Assembly: GCA_937894935.1 (NCBI GenBank)
Contig: CALAYC010000234.1
Location: forward strand, 1-10,050
Reading direction: 5' to 3'
DNA length: 10,050 bases
Origin: an uncultured Verrucomicrobiota bacterium
GTDB taxonomy: Bacteria > Verrucomicrobiota > Verrucomicrobiia > Limisphaerales > JADLHS01
Shown: positions 6,538-10,050 of the stretch, piece after piece
Layout of the letters: each line of letters starts with the position of its first letter
Numbering within the stretch: the first letter of the stretch is position 1
The notes under the pieces: model-generated
Told to the model about the DNA's origin: nothing
What the model saw: the letters and a program-made list of their open reading frames with translations, nothing else
Databases searched by the model: none
Made by a program: the position numbers and the translations under genes

Positions 6538-8034
6538 TCAAAGTTTTTTGAGTTTTGCGCCTTCGGGAGTATCTACCACTACGTATCCATGTGACTTGAT
6601 TCTCTCTCGGAGTTCATCGGCGAGCTTGTAATTCTTGGCCTTCTTTGCGGCTAAGCGTTGCTCTGACAGAAGCTGCACGTCGTCAGGAATCTGTGGTCCT
6701 TTAATAGACGATGAAAGTGAAACGTCCGCTCCGATGCCTTGATAATAAGCCGTCTCATCAGAAATGGTAGTTGGGATGCTTGGTTTGAGATCTATTCCCA
6801 ACACTTCATTTACTTTTTTCCATGTTCCTAAGGCAGCAAGCGCGTCTTTTGCAGAAAGTTGTTTTTGCGCAATAGCGCGGTTTAAGTCTCGAATCCAACC
6901 AAAGATGACACCCCAAGCCTTTGAAACGTTGAGATCATCATCAAGTGCATCTGCAAACTGCTTGAGTAAGTTCGTATCTAATTGTGTTTTGTATGAGCCT
7001 TGGGCGTCGCTCAAGATTTCAAGCATTTTGTTTAAGCATTCTTCTATTCGTCGCAGTGCAGATTGAGCACCGAGTAGCCCTTCCATCGTGAAATTAAACG
7101 TCTCCCGATAATGCGCCGTGAGCAGAAGATAACGCACTTCGCGACCCGTAAAACCTTTCGTCATCAAATCGCGCAGCGTGAAGAAGTTTCCGAGCGACTT
7201 GCTCATTTTTTTGCCTTCGACGAGCAGGTGCGCGCCATGCAGCCAATATTTGACGAACGGCTTGCCGGTCGCGCCTTCGCTCTGGGCGATTTCGTCCTCG
7301 TGATGCGGAAACTTCAAATCTTCACCGCCGAGATGCAGATCAAAACTTTCGCCCAGCACTTTCATGCTCATGGCGGAACACTCGATGTGCCAGCCGGGTC
7401 GGCCTTTGCCCCACGGACTGTCCCAGGTCACTTCGCCATCATCCGGCACGTAGGCTTTCCAGAGTGCGAAGTCGGCGACGGATTCCTTGTCGTATTCATC
7501 CGCGGCGACGCGTTCGCCGATGCGCATTTCGTCGAAATTCAATTTCTGGAGCTGTCCGTAGTGACAGCCGCAACCGCGATATTTTTCGATGCTGAAATAA
7601 ACCGAGCCGTCGTTGGCTTTGTAAGCAATGCCACGCGCGATGAGTTTTTCGATGAGCGTAATGATGTCATCAATGTGCTCCGTGGCGCGCGGTTTGACGT
7701 GTGGCTCAAGGCAGCCGAGCGCTTTCAGGTCATCGAAAAAGGCGGTTTCATATTGGCTCGTGAAATCGCGCAGGGTCGTCCTGGTTTCGCGGACGCGGCG
7801 GATAATTTTATCTTCCACGTCGGTGATGTTCATGACGTGCTTTACCTTGAATCCGCGAAATTCCAGATAGCGACGGACGAGATCGGCGAAGACGAACGTG
7901 CGCCAATTGCCGATATGAGCGAAATCGTAAACGGTCGGTCCGCAACAGTACATGCCGACCGTTTTAGCGTCAGCATTGAGCGGCACGAACTCCTGCACGG
8001 AGCGCGACAACGTATTAAAAAATCTGAGACCCAT
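6538..8034 (-). CDS. cysS: Cysteinyl-tRNA synthetase
   Basis: Class I aminoacyl-tRNA synthetase, 498 aa, joining cysteine to tRNA-Cys. HIGH-type motif is HIGN (40-43) after GMYCCGPTVYDFA; KMSKS is exact at 276-280. The zinc site that selects cysteine can be read as C31, C219 (GWHIECS), H244 and E248 (FPHHEDE), which align with E. coli C28, C209, H234 and E238. The C-terminal helical domain includes DDDLN (365-369) and ends with the usual LAAKKAKNYKLADELRERI helix (461-479). The 3' third of the gene (about 6541-7080) is about 45% GC by hand count, against about 54% for the next 540 bases, with no break in the reading frame. ATG start; no clear Shine-Dalgarno. The 107 bases between it and the pilin-like gene upstream probably carry its promoter, though no confident -35/-10 was found. 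It overlaps no neighbour and is followed by tmk after 4 bases. Confidence 0.96.
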   Translation of the reverse strand: MGLRFFNTLSRSVQEFVPLNADAKTVGMYCCGPTVYDFAHIGNWRTFVFADLVRRYLEFRGFKVKHVMNITDVEDKIIRRVRETRTTLRDFTSQYETAFFDDLKALGCLEPHVKPRATEHIDDIITLIEKLIARGIAYKANDGSVYFSIEKYRGCGCHYGQLQKLNFDEMRIGERVAADEYDKESVADFALWKAYVPDDGEVTWDSPWGKGRPGWHIECSAMSMKVLGESFDLHLGGEDLKFPHHEDEIAQSEGATGKPFVKYWLHGAHLLVEGKKMSKSLGNFFTLRDLMTKGFTGREVRYLLLTAHYRETFNFTMEGLLGAQSALRRIEECLNKMLEILSDAQGSYKTQLDTNLLKQFADALDDDLNVSKAWGVIFGWIRDLNRAIAQKQLSAKDALAALGTWKKVNEVLGIDLKPSIPTTISDETAYYQGIGADVSLSSSIKGPQIPDDVQLLSEQRLAAKKAKNYKLADELRERIKSHGYVVVDTPEGAKLKKL

Positions 8035-8141
8035 TTTTGTCGCCGGGAGATTAAGCCAAGAGCGCGGAAAACAAAGTGGAAAAACCGGTTGCGAGCGGGG
8101 ACGAACGCATTCCGATTTTACTGGGCCGTCAGACTTTGCGG

Positions 8142-8357
8142 TTAATTCGCCTGCAACGTCGGAGAATTGGTCGCTGACAGGCGATTCAGTCGCTCGACCT
8201 GTTTTTGTTCAATCAGGCAAATCTCTTTCTTCAGCGTGTTGAGGCGGCTGCCATTCACAGCGATGTAGATGACCATGATGGACGCCAATGCCAGCAACAC
8301 GACGACGAGGAAAAAGCCGCGTTCGTTCTTTCGCGAATTTTGAAGCGATAGTTTCAT
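8142..8357 (-). CDS. Short prepilin-like membrane protein (possible reduced GspK)
   Basis: A 71-aa protein: a basic N-terminus ending in NERG (11-14), one hydrophobic helix (15-34, FFLVVVLLALASIMVIYIAV), then a charged stretch likely to form a coiled coil (about 36-61). G14/F15 looks like a prepilin-peptidase site, but position +5 is V19, not the usual glutamate. GspK-type minor pseudopilins also lack that glutamate, and this gene follows GspI- and GspJ-like genes as gspK does. GspK is normally near 300 aa, however, so this would be only the stem. The layout of one helix plus coiled coil also resembles FtsL/FtsB-type proteins, so the call is tentative. The start ATG (8355-8357) overlaps the upstream stop as ATGA, which makes it far more credible than any longer in-frame reading beginning inside the upstream gene. 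It ends 107 bases before cysS. Confidence 0.65.
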   Translation of the reverse strand: MKLSLQNSRKNERGFFLVVVLLALASIMVIYIAVNGSRLNTLKKEICLIEQKQVERLNRLSATNSPTLQAN

Positions 8358-8851
8358 CGGGCGGGGCAGGCGGCGGTGAAGGTGAATAACGGACGAATCA
8401 GCGTTTTGTGTGGTGACGCTTTCAATTCGAGTTCCCAATGCCAAGCGACGACGTGATTTCGCGTCGCAGCAGTCATTCGGGAATTGGCAACTCGCGGCAA
8501 AAGCACTTGCCAGTCAGCGGCGGCGCGTCGTTCAACTTTGTTGCCGTCGAAACGATAAGCGATATCGCCGTCGGCGGTGCTGATTTTGAGAACGGGATTC
8601 GTTTCATCCTCGTCGACCATGGGCGGTTTGGTGGCAGCGCGAATGTCCGCGCGCCAGATTTCTCCGGCGGTCAATGCCTGTGAGATGTCGTCGGCGTTGC
8701 GACGTACTGCGAGGTGATTGTCCAGACAGCGATAAAAAGCAACGAAACCGAGACCGAGGACGAGCGTCAGCACGCCGATGAAGATGAGACATTCAAGCAG
8801 CGTAATACCGGCGCGGGAAAAGCGTGGAGGTTGGAGAACAGTCAGTTTCAT
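8354..8851 (-). CDS. Prepilin-like protein, GspJ-type minor pseudopilin
   Basis: A 165-aa protein with a classic class III signal. A 15-residue basic leader ends in SRAG; the cleavage site is G15/I16; the mature start is ITLLE with glutamate at +5 (E20); a hydrophobic helix follows to about residue 40. After the helix, EIWRADIRAATKP (64-77) resembles the conserved D-x-R-x-A stretch of GspJ-like proteins. The rest is a periplasmic domain rich in beta-prone segments. In type II secretion and type IV pili such proteins form the tip of the pseudopilus after processing by a prepilin peptidase, which is not encoded here. Start and stop each overlap a neighbour by 4 bases (ATGA), so the gene is translated as part of one operon. 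Family membership is firm; the specific J assignment rests on size, order and the D-x-R-x-A stretch. Confidence 0.8.
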   Translation of the reverse strand: MKLTVLQPPRFSRAGITLLECLIFIGVLTLVLGLGFVAFYRCLDNHLAVRRNADDISQALTAGEIWRADIRAATKPPMVDEDETNPVLKISTADGDIAYRFDGNKVERRAAADWQVLLPRVANSRMTAATRNHVVAWHWELELKASPHKTLIRPLFTFTAACPAR

Positions 8852-9222
8852 TTGAAAACAAATTCACGTCGCACGCTGCCACCGGCGGAACGTTCTTGAG
8901 GCAGCCATTCCAAAACAATCTGTTGATCGGACAACGTCAGTTGCAGCGTGCCTGGTGGCAGGTTGGTTGCGGCCTGAGCTGACAACGGAAGTTGATGTAC
9001 GCCGTTCGAAAAACTGCGCCACTCGCCGGCCACGAGTAATTCCATCTCGCCATCCACCACGCTCATTGCGACTGCACGTTGATAACTTGCGAGAAGCAAT
9101 TTCCGCTCTTGTTTGAACGAATAAGCCAGCGGGAGTAATACGAGAAACAGCATTGCCATTCCAACAGCCAGATCGGCCATCAGCATGCCTGAGCGACGGG
9201 AGATTGATCGTCTGGTCACCAT
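8848..9222 (-). CDS. Prepilin-like protein, GspI-type minor pseudopilin with Asp at +5
   Basis: A 124-aa protein. A 12-residue leader rich in arginine (RRSISRRSG) leads to a likely cleavage after G12. The mature helix starts MLMAD, with aspartate D17 where almost all pilins have glutamate, and the hydrophobic segment runs to about residue 35. Downstream, YQRAVAMSVVDGEMELLVAG (47-66) resembles the A-x-x-x-A ... E-x-L pattern of GspI, and the length matches GspI. It sits directly after gspF and before the GspJ-like gene. The start ATG (9220-9222) overlaps the gspF stop by 7 bases and its own stop overlaps the next start by 4. Role by family: minor pseudopilin in the tip complex of the type II secretion pseudopilus, held in the inner membrane until assembly. 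The specific I assignment is moderate. Confidence 0.75.
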   Translation of the reverse strand: MVTRRSISRRSGMLMADLAVGMAMLFLVLLPLAYSFKQERKLLLASYQRAVAMSVVDGEMELLVAGEWRSFSNGVHQLPLSAQAATNLPPGTLQLTLSDQQIVLEWLPQERSAGGSVRREFVFK

Positions 9223-10050
9223 AAACTCGCGGTATCAATGATGGAGATGAGAAACGCAAAAACCGAAATGACGGCCATCGCCACGAATGTACCATTCAAA
9301 AGAACGAGCGCAGTGGAGACGGTATGGGCGGCGGCCTGTTGTTGTTGAAATGCTTTCGCATTCAGCGCGTCGTGCCAGCCGGCGAGCGCCGCCAGAAAAC
9401 CCTGTTTCGCATGCGCTGCATTCGTCAGTCGCCATTGAAATTCGCCGGTGTCGTCCAGACATTGCATCGCTTGTGTGAGTGTTTGGCCTTGTTGCAATGC
9501 GGCAACTACGCGAGCGGCGCGTTTTTGAAAAACAGAGTTTCGGGTGCAACTGGCCGCCAGCGTCACGGCTTGCGGTTCGGGCATTCCGGAGTCGAGAAGC
9601 GTTGCCAGGAGCGTTGAAAAATCGCGCTGCAATCGTTTCCGTTGCCACGGCAAAAGCCAGCTCACCCGATCGTGTCCCGGTATCAGGCTGCGCAAACGCG
9701 GCCCGGCGATATAGGCGATAGCCGCGGCGCAGAGCGTGAGTTGCAGCAACAAATGGCTGCCGACGAGAAGCGGTCGAAACGACAGTATCCAGTCGATTGC
9801 AATCGGGCTGCCCACGCCCAGGCCGTAGCCGATCTCGCTGAATCTGGGAAACACGGTAATGAAGAGCATGATGAAAACCACCATAGCGACCGGCGAAACC
9901 ACGAAGAGCAGCACGACGAGATAGTTCATTGCGCTGCGCGTTTCGGAGATGGCGTCGGCGAGTAATCGTCGGCAGGCGGGAAGCACTTTGCGCAAATCAC
10001 CGACGCTCACGCCCGCTTTGAGCATTTCGACAATCTGCGGTGGTAACAAC
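9216..10050 (-). CDS. Type II secretion system F-family inner-membrane protein (GspF/PilC), 5' part outside window
   Basis: Polytopic inner-membrane platform protein of type II secretion or type IV pilus machines; 277 residues are visible and the N-terminal part runs off the right edge. The leftmost readable codon is TTG and should not be taken as a start. Visible: the end of the first T2SSF domain (LLPPQIVEMLKAG, then a membrane span at about 43-68), a second span (about 95-115), a second T2SSF domain (about 143-269) with the FSTLLATLLDSGMPEPQAV motif (144-162), and a last span (about 247-271). Both places where GspF proteins normally have GE-x-x-G-x-L are altered, to GVSVGDL (13-19) and AHAKQGFL (212-219), so this is a diverged member. 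Its stop overlaps the next pseudopilin gene by 7 bases. Partner ATPase and secretin genes may lie upstream, beyond the window. Confidence 0.85.
   Translation of the reverse strand, partial: LLPPQIVEMLKAGVSVGDLRKVLPACRRLLADAISETRSAMNYLVVLLFVVSPVAMVVFIMLFITVFPRFSEIGYGLGVGSPIAIDWILSFRPLLVGSHLLLQLTLCAAAIAYIAGPRLRSLIPGHDRVSWLLPWQRKRLQRDFSTLLATLLDSGMPEPQAVTLAASCTRNSVFQKRAARVVAALQQGQTLTQAMQCLDDTGEFQWRLTNAAHAKQGFLAALAGWHDALNAKAFQQQQAAAHTVSTALVLLNGTFVAMAVISVFAFLISIIDTASLW

Noticed and set aside
7111..8145. A 344-codon open frame on the + strand opposite cysS
   Set aside because: Antisense shadow of a well-supported synthetase gene, with no motif or ribosome-binding site of its own.
8142..8444. A 100-codon reading of the small membrane-protein gene
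   Set aside because: The extra 29 codons lie wholly inside the GspJ-like gene and add no family-like sequence, while the ATG at 8357 overlaps the upstream stop as ATGA like its neighbour.

Overview
The window reads as a typical, gene-dense bacterial chromosome. One short gene at the left edge lies on the + strand, and everything else lies on the - strand. Two cues suggest a PVC-group bacterium, most likely Verrucomicrobiota: an mcsA-mcsB-clpC set with no ctsR beside it, and a row of type II secretion/pilin-like genes. That placement is inference, because no rRNA or other taxonomic marker is present. Base composition is moderately GC-rich; by hand count the 7081-7620 block is about 54% GC.

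Left edge (1-291): the + strand gene is an FeoA-domain protein. Its start codon seems to be cut by the window edge by a single base. It converges on clpC, and an 8-bp perfect hairpin sits directly after its stop codon.

Middle (292-5316, - strand): reading in the direction of transcription, ilvE (branched-chain aminotransferase), mcsA (zinc-finger activator), mcsB (protein-arginine kinase) and clpC (AAA+ unfoldase) follow each other with gaps of 12, 6 and 15 bases. McsA and McsB should mark proteins with phosphoarginine, and ClpC should recognise the mark and feed them to ClpP. The McsB catalytic motifs, the two ClpC phosphoarginine-binding glutamates and a ClpP-docking tripeptide can all be read in the sequence. 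The ctsR repressor gene that heads this cluster in Firmicutes is absent; ilvE is the gene upstream. A 167-base spacer with short imperfect repeats precedes ilvE.

Middle right (5486-8034, - strand): cysS (cysteinyl-tRNA synthetase), tmk (thymidylate kinase, GTG start) and a small DUF4404-like protein. The last has the only strong Shine-Dalgarno sequence seen in the window. The 3' third of cysS is clearly more AT-rich than the rest of the gene.

Right (8142-10050, - strand): a tightly overlapping type II secretion/type IV pilus-like set. It holds the C-terminal part of a GspF/PilC inner-membrane protein (running off the window), then three small prepilin-like proteins. Their order and features resemble GspI, GspJ and a drastically shortened GspK. 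No mobile element, CRISPR array, tRNA or rRNA was recognised. Nothing in the window is clearly a new system. The points most worth a second look are the arginine-phosphorylation cassette without ctsR, the reduced pseudopilin set, and the composition break inside cysS.
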